Shown in pieces: positions 1-10,143 of a DNA stretch of 64,000 nucleotides. A program made the translations under genes and the position numbers. The number at the start of each line of letters is the position of its first letter. Positions within the stretch are counted from its first letter, which is position 1. Under the pieces are notes generated by a model, which searched no databases, was not told the origin of the DNA, and was given only the letters and a program-made list of their open reading frames with translations. This stretch comes from Cadophora sp. MPI-SDFR-AT-0126 (lineage: Eukaryota; Ascomycota; Leotiomycetes; Helotiales; Ploettnerulaceae), in the NCBI GenBank assembly GCA_020747065.1, contig JAGMVK010000007.1, positions 434,001-498,000 of the forward strand, read 5' to 3'.

Positions 1-1405
1 CGCAAATTATCTTTGGATCACGCACAGTGAGAGCGAACTCTTGACATGTCCACAGACGAGACCACCAAGGCCTTGAAAGAAGCTTGAATAAGCCATTGAA
101 AAATCTCTCCTCTTCTTCCAACCCAAGGTTGGAAAAAAATTCCTGACCTGAATTCGAAAGTTCGTCGTCGTCGGACACTGACCCGCTTAAAGGCTTCGCG
201 ATATTGGCAAGTTCTTGTAGTCTCTGGAAAACAAAGTCGCTGTCACTCCCTTCTGGGCCGAGCCAGCACAAAACGTTTTCCGCGGCGGGGTAGATCTCGC
301 TCATCAACTTAACCTGGCCCTGCTTCTCAATTGCATCACTTTGATTGATACACAAGGCATCAATCCACAGTCTTCGAGGTTCTTTCTCGTCTCTTAAATG
401 GAGTAGTGCAGTCCTGAGGTTGGGAGTGATGCCAAACTCTGTCTCATTCAACCAGATTGACGTCAGCTTGGTCGAAGTTCCCCAAGCATATGACAAAGCT
501 TCATACCGCGGATCGTCCCACAGGTGTTCGATTGTCAGCAGACCTTGAATCGGCTCATCACTTAAGCCGGGAAGAAGTTCAAGAATCCGTATCTCATGCG
601 CATCGGTCATCTTTGGGCTAGGATATGGGCGCGCAGGCTCGCTGCCACTGATATCTTTGTTTTGCTCCCCTGTCCCTTGAGCAGTGACTGGTGAACCGGG
701 AAGTTCCGGTTCATACTCCTTCAAAAATAGCTGAGAGAGAAATTCCAATGCTTCGAGTAGAGTCTCCACCATGTCTCCTTCCCAATCTGCTAAAAATGGC
801 TGAGCGAATAGTTCATCCATATCGAGGTCAGAGACCGTCTTGGAATCGATAATCTCATAAATGGCCATCAGAGGGTTCATGAGAATGATTTCTTGGAGCA
901 TATGGACATCTTCCTCAATTTCAGACCAGTCGTACATGTCTGAAGGACGAAACAATCGTTCTATGTCTGATTCCCCCGACTCAACGGAGCTGGCGTCCGA
1001 GTCGGATGTATCCTCGTCAGGTATGGCGGAATTACCATCTTTCAAAGGCATGATTTCCTCGTCAGATAGTTCTTCTGATTCCGTAGAAGTCTCGCTCTCC
1101 TCCAGAATCAACGGTGGCATCTCGCACATTCTTTCCAGCTCAGTCTTCATCCACCTCACCGAGTCGCCGATGTAGCGAAACCGCTCACTGGCATCGACGA
1201 GATCACTGACCATCTTATCCAAAGTGGCCACATGCCCGTTACATTTGCTGAGAACCTCGCCCAAGGTTTTCCAGTTCTGTTTGTCGTGAGCCGTGGTAAG
1301 GGCCTCCGGAAGGTCGGGAAAATTGAAGGGAGGGAGAGGAGTACTATTCAGTACGCCTTCCTCTTTACTGATCGCCAAGTCTCTGTATAAATCCTCGAGA
1401 GACAT
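1..1405 (-). CDS. HET-domain protein, 3' part beyond the window
   Basis: An uninterrupted reading frame of 468 codons starts at the ATG at 1405 and is still open at base 1, so the gene is partial. Residues about 1-265 are acidic and Ser/Glu/Asp-rich and match no domain I recognise. The HET (heterokaryon incompatibility) domain begins near residue 270. It shows YEALSYAWG, then RRLWIDALCINQ, then VLCWLGPEG, and at the edge WWSRLWTCQEF, the conserved order of the family. HET proteins act in non-self recognition and programmed cell death after hyphal fusion. This role is known for a few members and only inferred here. The long acidic N-terminal extension before the HET domain is unusual, since most members start with it. 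No intron is needed. Confidence 0.85.
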   Translation of the reverse strand, partial: MSLEDLYRDLAISKEEGVLNSTPLPPFNFPDLPEALTTAHDKQNWKTLGEVLSKCNGHVATLDKMVSDLVDASERFRYIGDSVRWMKTELERMCEMPPLILEESETSTESEELSDEEIMPLKDGNSAIPDEDTSDSDASSVESGESDIERLFRPSDMYDWSEIEEDVHMLQEIILMNPLMAIYEIIDSKTVSDLDMDELFAQPFLADWEGDMVETLLEALEFLSQLFLKEYEPELPGSPVTAQGTGEQNKDISGSEPARPYPSPKMTDAHEIRILELLPGLSDEPIQGLLTIEHLWDDPRYEALSYAWGTSTKLTSIWLNETEFGITPNLRTALLHLRDEKEPRRLWIDALCINQSDAIEKQGQVKLMSEIYPAAENVLCWLGPEGSDSDFVFQRLQELANIAKPLSGSVSDDDELSNSGQEFFSNLGLEEEERFFNGLFKLLSRPWWSRLWTCQEFALTVRDPKIIC

Positions 1406-2499
1406 GTTGATTCGCGGGATGTATAGGTGAGCTTCAGATATATGCGAGGGAAGAAGTGCGGGGTTCGAAATAGAAGTCGGCGCAGGTTCACAGCTCGCCT
1501 GCACTTCTTTGCACTCAAACCGCAAGCTCGGTTCAAGGGCGGACTCTGGTCAGGCAAGTGGCGAAAGGCTTCGGTTGACTCTTTGGTCGTGATCTTTGGA
1601 ATTCAAAGTCGCGATGAAGCTGACAGAGAAGGGTGCCCGATGGCACACTTGGCGATGCGCCTCGGTTCCGACAGTCACGAGGTCAGAATCCTTCTGATGA
1701 GCTCTAAGTGCAAGAAATCGGCTACTACACCACTTTGAAGTCCAGTTCTAATCATATGGCACGCCTCCATGAATTGACTCCGTCAGACCGATCTTTATTC
1801 CATCTAGATGCATTTTAAGATAGCCATTTTCTTTCAAAAGGGAATTGAGAAGAACCAATGCAGAGCAGGGATGCATCATCCCTGCTCCCGAGCACCAATC
1901 AACTGGATCAAACAACGCCTCAGGTCGGGTCACGGAATTTTGGAGAACGCACGCGAAGTTCAAACGAAACAGGACAGGTGAGAGACGCAAATCCCTCTTA
2001 AAGTATGAACCAGATGTCACAATAGCAGATTGCGTTTGGAGCTCATCAGTCTATACGTATGTATATCTCCTCGCTTAAGTCAGATTACTATAAACATTCC
2101 TTCGTGGATCTTTGCTGCTGATTTGAAATCAAATATCATACCAGCATTAAAGCCTGGAAACAAATGAACGATAAGTTAAAATGCTGAGAATGACGCGACA
2201 ATCTGGCTTACTACAGGCAATCTCCATGTACCGCCTAAAATGTCCTCGAAGATGACAGGAGGCTGACGGCTTGTGATCACTTTGTTTGGATTTTGGAATT
2301 TATGAAGTGCAGTAGGAGCATACTCTCCTAACTGGCAGACAGATCAAGTCAAAATAGGAGGAAGACCAAAGATCTGCGACAAATGTCACAAGAAGAAAAA
2401 AAGTTGCAGAACGCAAGTATGTTTGAGTCCTGGTGGCTGTTACTTCCCTGACTGTTGACTACATTGATCCAGACAACACAAAATTCCCGCATAGTACCA
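1406..2499. other. Intergenic, no gene recognised
   Basis: About 1.1 kb upstream of the HET gene and downstream of the EthD-like gene. Short open frames occur on both strands but none has a recognisable motif or good splice partners. It probably holds the HET promoter. Confidence 0.5.
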
Positions 2500-2862
2500 C
2501 TATACACTCTTTATAGCACTTGAGCCAACAATCCTCCCCATCCACTGCGTCGGCGTCGCATCCGTGAAATTTTTCACGTCCTCCAAGATCGCCGCCACCT
2601 CTGTCATTTCCTCAATAGCCTCCATACTCTTCCAGAAAACCAAAGTCTGAACATGATAATCCGCGCCCTTGTCACCCGTTGAGACCGACCAACTTGTAAT
2701 CCCCTGAGGGCCCCAGGCTTTCTCGACGAGCGGCATGTGATGCTTGAGATAGTAGTCCAAGTTGAAGCTCGAGGCTGATGATTTTGGGTAGATGATTTGC
2801 ATGACCGCTTGAGCGGGTACTTTTGCGGAGTCGTTACTTTTTAGGATGCTAAGTTTTGGCAT
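2500..2862 (-). CDS. EthD-domain protein (dimeric alpha/beta barrel)
   Basis: Single exon, 120 residues, the usual size for a stand-alone EthD protein. The signature is an early beta strand AVMQIIYPKSS followed by a short helix with DYYLKHHMPLVEKAWGP, matching the Y-x3-H-x-P-L motif of EthD and related ferredoxin-like fold proteins. A second strand reads YHVQTLVFWKSMEAIEE. Family members serve in ether or polyketide-derived ring chemistry, or have unknown roles. No substrate can be assigned. It lies on the same strand as the alcohol dehydrogenase whose stop is 237 bp upstream, so the two may be co-regulated, but this is inference. No signal peptide is visible, so it is likely cytosolic. Confidence 0.85.
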   Translation of the reverse strand: MPKLSILKSNDSAKVPAQAVMQIIYPKSSASSFNLDYYLKHHMPLVEKAWGPQGITSWSVSTGDKGADYHVQTLVFWKSMEAIEEMTEVAAILEDVKNFTDATPTQWMGRIVGSSAIKSV

Positions 2863-3099
2863 TGCGTTTGATTGTTGAAGGTAGAGGAAAAGATTGTCGT
2901 CTGTAATCCGGAAATTTGGTTGTCAATGTTTTGTGCACATCCTGCTCACGGCACATACGGCTTAAGTACACATACTTGAGGTCTTCGCGCTTCGGCTTGC
3001 TCGGCTTCTAGATTGATACGATAGATGCGATTCTGGATGGTTCCTGCTGGAATCAGATGTAGAATACCATGTTGTCTAAATCAACTATACGTCATAATC

Positions 3100-4269
3100 C
3101 TAAATCATAACAACCATTTTCCCCTTGTAGTCATGTTTCTCCGACCTCTCCGGCAAATCCTCCGCCTCATCCATTTTCACCGTCGTAATCTGACTCCTAA
3201 TCCCATGCTCTTTCACAAGCACAAACATCTCCTCCATAGCCTCCACACTAGCATGCAACCCTCCCTTCACAGTGATCTCATGAAACGTCATATTGATCGC
3301 ATCAAACGTAAACCCGTCACCAGGAAGTCCCAACACAACCGATATACCTCTTACTCTCAGTCGCTGTAAAATCCAGTCATTGTCCGGGATATTGTCTGTA
3401 CAGACGACAGCAGCGTCAAGACCGATGCCATTTGTGAAATCAAGGATCTTCTGGGGAGAAGAATGGTCTTTGGAGGAGACTGAGGTCTGGCCAGAGGGCG
3501 CGCGGGACATCGGATTCGAGTTGAGGCGTGAGATCGCGGGAGGAGATGGCGACGACGCGGTAGCCCATTGCCTTGGCGAATTGGATGCCGAGGAGACCGA
3601 GTGCGCCGATACCGACTATGGCGACTGACTGCCCTGGAGAGAGGTCGGCTTCGAGGAGGCCATTGTAGACTGTTGCGCCGGCGCACATGAGGGGCGCAGA
3701 CTCTGGAGAAGAGGAGATCAGCATTTGAGCAGAGGGAGAGGGTAGAAAAGACGTACGATCAAATGGAACCTCTTCTGGGATCCGCACAATAGCATCATCA
3801 GACGTGATCATGTACTCCGAGAATCCTCCATCAGCACCAAGGATTCCATGCATAGTCTGATTGAAGCAGTATCGAGCGCTTGTCTTTCCACCATAGGCAG
3901 CAGCATGCCATTTGCAACCAGCACAATCTCCGCATGCGTTCTTGAAGAGGTATACACCGACTTTATCACCGACTTTCCAATCTCCACTTACATTTGGGCC
4001 GAGGGCAGCGATATTACCGGTGGGCTCGTGGGATCCGATGTGCGGGAGTTTGGTCTTGAATGCACCTTCATAGACCATGTGGTCAGTGTGGCAGAATCCG
4101 GATGCGACGAGACGAACGAGGATCTCTCCCGGTCCTGGCACGGGGACAGGAACATCGTCTTGGAGGTGGTAGTTCTCTTTGAACTATTTCGAATATATCA
4201 ATGATACGTCACTTCGTGCAGGATGGATTGGAGGATGGCACTTACGTCGACAAGCCTCAAAGCTTTCAT
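3100..4269 (-). CDS. Zinc-dependent alcohol dehydrogenase with an apparent 1-nt frameshift
   Basis: Medium-chain zinc alcohol dehydrogenase, oxidising alcohols or reducing aldehydes with NAD(P). Exon 1 is 4246-4269 (MKALRLVD), intron 4184-4245, exon 2 3757-4183, intron 3703-3756, then exon 3 to the stop at 3100. Visible motifs are GFCHTDHMVYEG (catalytic zinc Cys and the GHE-like IGSHEP), CGDCAGCKW (structural zinc), ADGGFSEYM, and the Rossmann loop VGIGALGLLG. Translation leaves frame near 3471-3480: upstream residues VPRALWPDL and downstream residues KILDFTNGIG both fit the family but sit one base apart. No acceptable intron joins them; a 58-nt candidate with a GTCCCG donor would delete conserved residues. 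The gene is therefore either recently disabled or has a one-base consensus error in a CTCC repeat. Confidence 0.75.
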
Positions 4270-5648
4270 TGTCTTAGGGATGGATTGGGTCATTATTAAT
4301 GGAAATGAAGAGGATCACAGGAGTTTTTTCAGTTCTTGGTGTACAACTGATCTTGTGTTGAGGAAATGTCACCTTGATATACATTCTCTACTTATCCATC
4401 ATGCGCAGGAGAGATCTAAAGTCCGAAATGTTAGATCATCTTAGAGTCAAAAGCGACCGACATTGATTGCCAAGGTGGCTTCTAAGTTGGTCTGGGTCTT
4501 TTCCCTGATCTTACAATGCATCAGACACTTCGATATATTTATAATACAGCGAGAATCAGGTATCTTTGCATTGCAAAGTGCACCATGCAGTGACCGATGG
4601 GAGGAATAGCATTTGATCACTGATCACGATGAGAAATTCTTTCAAAAATCCCAATATCTCTTGGCTGAAAGCGAAATGTTTGAGACTCAAACTGTAACTC
4701 CATGGACTTTACATTGAATGGAGACAAAATGTAAACACGAATATACACCAGAGCTTCCGGATCATGAACTTACTACGCCCGTTCTCCGTTAAAGCCCGCT
4801 TTCCATTGGCCCAACACACGAGCATCTCATCTGAATTCCACGGCCATGCTTACCTCTGAAGCATTTCATAGACTCTCGATACTTTCCCATCTTATTCTTT
4901 CCACCGAAAATCCCTTTTCGGTGATGCATCGCCCAGGCACAATACTGTTCATGACGAGTATTTTGAAGCATACGGTTCAACATCTAGTTCTGCTCGCTAA
5001 GCTCGCTTCGCTCGCCACGCCACAAAACAAGCAGGCGAGCATGCATGCTGATCTCCACCCCACCACCACACCACTAACTTATGGTGCGCACCTTGATTTG
5101 TAAGATTACTGTTACCATTCCCAGAACATCAAGCATGAAGCGCTCGCACAATTCAAACTATCGCGCATTATCAATGTGATTCTTTGCGTTTATCGGCGTA
5201 AGTCCTAGTTCCCTAGATGACCTGTCCATCGGAGTTGTGGCCTTGGCTGCCGAAGAGAACACGCACCTGAGAGATTCAACGTCATGATACTTCTCGGCTG
5301 CCATTTCGGGGATCGAAGAATAGGAACACCACAGATATGATGATTGGCACGCCCGTTTAATTTCTAATAACACCAAATCATTCATCGATGTTGACGTTTG
5401 AGCAAAAAGTCAATTGGTAAGCCAAAGTTCTTATGTCCATAGTCTTAATTTCTTATTATTCTCAACAATATATAATCATCTACACGCTTCACGATGCTCA
5501 CTCTCAACCATATCAAATATATTTCATGATCATACTTGGGCTCAAACTCAGCATACACCATTTCGCCGCGGTGATATCCAACACTAATCAGCCATCCGGA
5601 CAGAATCAATCTGCATACTACCAATTCCTCCATCCTCCATTTTCAAAA
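4270..5648. other. Intergenic between divergent oxidoreductase genes
   Basis: About 1.4 kb between the start of the alcohol dehydrogenase (minus) and the start of the ToxD-like reductase (plus). It must contain both promoters. No coding frame with recognisable motifs was found. A short imperfect run of GCTCGC/GCTTCGC units lies near 4994-5020. Confidence 0.5.
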
Positions 5649-6840
5649 ATGTCTTCTCCCACCAATTTTACAGCCGCTGTCCTCCTATCTCCCAAAGCTC
5701 GACACACAATCCAGACGCGCTCTCTGCCCGAACTCAAACCAGGTGAAGTAGGCATAAAAATAGACGCCACAGCGATAAATCCCGTCGATTGGAAAATGCG
5801 GGATTACGATCTTTTCTTGCCGGGTTATGTACGTCTCTATTCTCACTTCTCCCTTTCCCTCTATTTCTCACTCCATCACATCCTCCCTCTTCGTCAAGCC
5901 AGAGCCCATACTAACACCACTCTCCCCTCAGCCCACAATCCTCGGCTCCGACGCTTCCGGCACAATCGTATCTCTCGGCTCCTCAGTCGCCAATTTCTCT
6001 ATCGGCGACAGAGTATTCTTCCAAGGCATCCTCGGCACGCCCCAGTCCAGCACATTCCAACAATACTGCGTAATGCCATCCTCACTTATCGCTCCCATCC
6101 CCTCCAACACCTCCTTCGAAGCCGCAGCAGGCGTATCCCTGGCCACCATGGCCGTAGCGATCGCATTCTACCACACCATTGGGTACGGCATGGCACCGCC
6201 TTGGTCTACCGGCGGGTCTGAAGTCGGGAAAGGTAAAGCAGTTGTGATTCTTGGGGGTGCGAGTTCTGTGGGACAGTATGCTGTCCAGCTTGCGAGATTG
6301 TCGGGATTTGAAAAGATTGTGACGAATTCCGGGTCGGAAAATATCGAGATGGTTGAGAAACTCGGCGCGGATGTTGTGCTTAACAGGACGATTTCGGGAG
6401 TGAAAGAATTCGCGGATGCAGTTGGAGACACCGAACTTGCGTTTGTGTTTGATGCAATTTCGGCGCCGGCGACTCAGCGTCTTGGTGTGGAAATCTTGCA
6501 GGAGGCGAAGAAGAGGAGTGAGGATGCTTGTTTAGTGACGCTGCATACCGTACATCCTGATCATCCAGATATGGAGGCTGTGAAGCTGGGACGGGAGGGA
6601 GAGGTCAAGGTTGACATAAGACAGGTACTGGGTCTAGGGAGTCAGAAGGATTTGAGGTATTTGAGTGAGCCGCTTATGAAGGCTCTGGGCGGAAATGAGG
6701 GTTGGATTGCGAAGGGCAAGTTCGTGCCGAATAGAGTCAGGGTTGTGGAAGGAGGCTTGACAAAGGTGGATGATGCGTTGGATTTGAATAAAGCGGGTGT
6801 TAGTGGGGTTAAGGTTGTGATTAGGCCTTGGGATACATAG
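5649..6840 (+). CDS. ToxD-like zinc-type oxidoreductase (MDR enoyl reductase-like)
   Basis: Two exons, 5649-5828 and 5932-6840, joined across a 103-nt intron (GTACGT donor, CTAACAC branch, CAG acceptor), giving 362 residues. The first exon carries PGEVGIKIDATAINPVDWKM, the N-terminal GroES-like fold. The second carries ILGSDASGTIVSLGS and the NADPH loop VILGGASSVGQYAVQLAR. The zinc-binding cysteine cluster of true alcohol dehydrogenases is absent, so it belongs with the ToxD/trans-enoyl-reductase type of fungal MDR proteins. These reduce activated double bonds, sometimes beside polyketide synthases. No synthase is present in this window, so a secondary-metabolism role is not supported. Start chosen for the AAAATG context and because the N-terminal fold begins directly after it. 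Confidence 0.9.
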
Positions 6841-7061
6841 ATTAGAGAAAGGAGAGAAGATAGGTCATGTATTTGAGCATTGATAATTTTTCAGCAACAG
6901 AAATATTTGTAAATGTATTGCACTTCAATGCTGAATGTTTCTCTTCAGATCCGACTGTCCGTGATAGTTGAGGGAAGAGCTTTCCAACACCATGACAGTA
7001 TCAAGGGTTGCCTTTAAGCCGCTTCAAGAATCGCTCACTCGCCCCTAAAATATACAGGATC

Positions 7062-7802
7062 TTAAATCGCTTCCATCTCCCTTTGCCCCCCCCCCCCCTT
7101 TTTTTTTTTGATTTTCAAAGCTAAACTTCCCCCACCCAATGTCCACCCACAAATGACTCCACCCCCATAAACGCTACACCCGGTAATAGTCGTCCCATTC
7201 CCTCCACTTGCGCCGTGACCTCCTCCAGACCCACCAAGCATGCCACACCTCGCTTCCAACCTACTAACAACATCCTGTACCTCCTGTTCCAACTCCCCCG
7301 CTAATTTCCTCCCCAGACCAGAAATCCAATCGTTGGATGAGGAAGGGGGACAGCATTTATTGCATTGTGCTGGCGGAGGGTGTGGAGGAGGGGATGGGGA
7401 CGGTGATAGTGAGGCGGGGAGAATAAGCAGTGGGCTTGAGAGGGTTAGGGACGATGGATTTGGCTGAGCTGCAGCGGGTATTGTGGTGTAGGAACTGGGC
7501 AGATCTGTGGTGGGTGGACAGTCTGTTGTTGAGGATGGTGGTGATGTTGCAGTGGTGGAGACACTCGGGTCTGGACTTGGATATATGTATGATTGAGCTG
7601 GCGCGCTGACTGGTGGATAGTAGAGTGGTTGTGAGAGGGAACTGAGAGCGGTGTTGATCGGTTGGTAGTAAGTTGGTGTTGGGTCTTCTAGGTCGACACC
7701 GGATGGCTGCGTGGTGTCGGCTGGCGGGTATGATGTTGGAAATGAAAAGGCTGGGGTGGTAGTGAGGAGGAACAGAAAGTACGAGGAGGTGAGTATTCGC
7801 AT
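7062..7802 (-). CDS. Secreted Ser/Pro-rich protein, unknown
   Basis: Single exon, 246 residues. Residues 1-20 form a signal peptide (MRILTSSYFLFLLTTTPAFS). The mature protein is rich in Pro, Ser and Thr up to about residue 145 and is probably O-glycosylated or wall-linked. A short cysteine motif QCNKCCPP follows, then a helical stretch (WISGLGRKLAGELEQEVQD), then a Gly-rich region with further cysteines. The last 25 codons cross a C13/T11 homopolymer at 7086-7109, so the C-terminus KIKKKKGGGG may be an artefact of tract length. No family is recognised. Confidence 0.6.
   Translation of the reverse strand: MRILTSSYFLFLLTTTPAFSFPTSYPPADTTQPSGVDLEDPTPTYYQPINTALSSLSQPLYYPPVSAPAQSYIYPSPDPSVSTTATSPPSSTTDCPPTTDLPSSYTTIPAAAQPNPSSLTLSSPLLILPASLSPSPSPPPHPPPAQCNKCCPPSSSNDWISGLGRKLAGELEQEVQDVVSRLEARCGMLGGSGGGHGASGGNGTTITGCSVYGGGVICGWTLGGGSLALKIKKKKGGGGQREMEAI
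7086..7109. repeat. Homopolymer C13-T11 tract
   Basis: Thirteen C followed by eleven T on the plus strand. It falls inside the last codons of the secreted Ser/Pro-rich gene. Such tracts are prone to length errors and slippage. Confidence 0.95.
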
Positions 7803-8498
7803 CTTGGCTCTTCAAAATCGTTCCGGCGACTGGGTTTCAGGATTGGCACGGCGTAAGAAAATGATGCCAGTACAGAAGTGATGGACAGGTGAAGCGAGGA
7901 CGAGTAAACATAGAAATGGGCAGAGCTTTTATAAAGACCAAAAAGCGGAATACAAAAGTTAAAGTATTATTGGCCACAGAATTGTCAACGACAAAACAAG
8001 AGAACAAGATCATCAACAGAGCAACAATATCCCCATCAATCCATCAACATCAGGCCCAACCAGAAATCACGACCCGCACGAATGTCAACAAAGCTTGAAC
8101 TACGGAGAAATTTAGTCCAGTGTCATGCATGGAAGCCACGAGGAACCACACGGAAGACAGGTACAACGGTTGTGATATTGACAAGAAACCGTTCATGCAG
8201 CTTGCCCCATGCCATACCTGACAGCAAAGTCTCGCTGGCAGCGAGGCAAACATGTTCGGAAATGCATGAAATAACAACAACATTTGCTCGGCAACTCTTC
8301 TCTCTCTTCTCTCTTCACCCTACTCAGATCACTGTTCTCAGTGAACCCTGCCCAAATACCCGCAGAACCCCATCTCATAAGACAGCCGTCCAAAAGATAA
8401 GATTCCGTTCCGAGCTATTCCACAACCGACTGGCATTTATACGTCTTCCCCTTCTTCTATCCCCCAAACAAGCAGTCAGCATCACTCCCAACCAGTCT
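7803..8498. other. Intergenic, no gene recognised
   Basis: About 700 bp upstream of the secreted Ser/Pro-rich gene and downstream of the cysteine-rich gene. No frame with convincing codon pattern or motif. Confidence 0.5.
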
Positions 8499-8931
8499 CT
8501 AACCCATCCCTCCACACGGCGAACTGGGTGAACATACATCCTTACAACACCCGGCAAACCCAAAAGTCGTCCCCTGGAACTGACACGTATACTCGTTCTT
8601 AACCGTCATATTCCCCGCGATAACCGGGAACGGTTGATAGCCTACACCGTCAGCCACACTTGCCCATCCCATCCCGGAATACTGAATAGGCAGGGCAGGA
8701 AAGGGGGTGATGGCAAGAATTTGGGGGTGAAGAAGAGGCAAGGGGGAAAGGAAAGTAGGGGGGAAACGTACAATCCGTCCCCTCAAACTTTCCCCTCTTC
8801 GGCGCCGTGACGGAATCGCAGCATGTAGGTCTGTACAACGTATGTTCTGATTTGGGACAGTGCCATGCCGTTACCGAGGTAGCGATTAAGCTTGTTGTGA
8901 TTGTCGCTAGGAGCGGGAGGGAGAGGTGCAT
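8499..8931 (-). CDS. Small secreted cysteine-rich protein, hydrophobin-like cysteine order
   Basis: Two exons, 8772-8931 and 8499-8641, joined across a 130-nt intron (GTACGT donor, CTGAC branch, TAG acceptor) that restores one frame of 100 residues. A signal peptide covers about residues 1-22 (ending SVTA). The mature part has nine cysteines in the order C-CC-C-C-CC-C, plus one more at the C-terminus. This order, with two CC doublets, is that of hydrophobins. The last spacing (CCKDVC, three residues) is shorter than in typical class I or II members, and hydrophobicity is modest. It could be a divergent hydrophobin or another small secreted effector-like protein. An N-glycosylation site (NMT) is present. 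Found only after splicing by hand. Confidence 0.7.
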
Positions 8932-8997
8932 TGTTGATTGCTTGATTGCTTGCTTGGATGTTTGCTGCGAGGAGGGAGGAGGAATGCTTGTTGTGAT

Positions 8998-9898
8998 TTA
9001 GTGGGAGGATGGATGGGTCGAGGTGAGGGAGAGAATTGGATTGTTCAGGGAGCTGCAGTACAGGTTGTGAGGGGGTGCGAAACGGTAGATAGGAAAAGAC
9101 AGTGCGATGTGGGTAAGTAAACAAAATAGGGGAAAGAGAGCGCGACTGGTACTTATACACACAGTTGATACAATTTGCACATTACAACTCCCGTCCCAGA
9201 CTCTTGGTGAGCTCACCACAGCCAAGCTAAAGGCTTCCCATGAAACCGACCACCAATGTGCGAAATTTCCGACACTGGGTACAGCGACGCACAAGATGCG
9301 AATGTACAAGTTCTGGCGACCTGGTGAATCGTCGACTTCTGCTTGAACGACTTGGAGCTTGGTCACCTTGAAAACTGGAGAATAGAAAGTCCATGCCACA
9401 AAAACGGGAGTATCCAGGTGCGAATCAAGATTCCGAAATCCCCATCCGAAGAATATGCGTTTCTGTGCACTATCAAGCTGCAGTGTGACGGTGATCTGTA
9501 TGTACATGTTATTCAGCACCGTGCAGTCGTGGTGCCGTTGGTGGTGCAGGATCTGTATCCTGTTGGCTTGCAAACAGGAGCAATAATCTGGACGAAGTAA
9601 TCTGACAACGCACCTTTGGTTCGTGATAGCCCAAGCAAAGAAACCGATCACATCTGTGTCTGTAAGGAGTAAATCGAAATAATTGATCATCTTGGCAATA
9701 TCGAGAGCTGCTAGTTGGTTCGACATCAGAGATCATTTCGAGCCGGGAAAAGAAAGAGAAAGAGACGAGGACAATGCCCATTGTGCCCCCACGGCAATCT
9801 CGACATGCAATACCAAGGCTTGCGGGACACGATAACATCGGGTACCTACCTTCGTACAACACGATCGCCATCTCAACATCCACAAGTGTCGTCCGCAT
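8998..9898 (-). CDS. Possible spliced hypothetical gene, weak
   Basis: Three blocks can be joined in one frame: 9850-9898, 9614-9710 and 9559 downward, with introns 9711-9849 (GTAGGT...CTAG) and 9560-9613 (GTGCGT...CAACAG). This would give about 235 residues starting MRTTLVDVEMAIVLYE. No domain is recognised. The stop at 8998 lies only 67 bp from the start of the cysteine-rich gene, so the 3' end is doubtful and may involve another intron. The joined blocks look coding (for example MINYFDLLLTDTDVIGFFAW), but this could still be untranslated or random sequence. Confidence 0.3.
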
Positions 9899-10121
9899 CG
9901 CATGAAATTTCACTGCACTGACTGCACCGCTGAGAATCCCAGACACGGATACGGGAAGAAAGAACGAAAGAGAAGACGTTGGGTGGCTGTTTTCAAAGAT
10001 ATCGCTTGCTTGAGTCGCATTCGTATTTTCATTTCGATACTCAATCCCGATGCCCGATCCACACTCCGTCGCCAGTCTGTTTCTCGTAGTATACACGTAT
10101 ACACGTATCGATGGATCCATC

Positions 10122-10143
10122 AAATCAATCAATCAATCAATCA
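10122..10143. repeat. AATC microsatellite
   Basis: About five copies of a TCAA/AATC tetramer overlap the stop codon end of the esterase gene. Just before it, at about 10090-10108, an 8-base unit TACACGTA is repeated in tandem. Confidence 0.85.

Noticed and set aside
3440..3510. 58-nt intron to repair the alcohol dehydrogenase frame
   Set aside because: The donor GTCCCG is poor, and removing it would delete the conserved VPRALWPDL segment.
4990..5020. Clustered GCTCGCTTCGCTCGCC motif as a regulatory palindrome
   Set aside because: Short and imperfect; no second copy at other promoters in the window.
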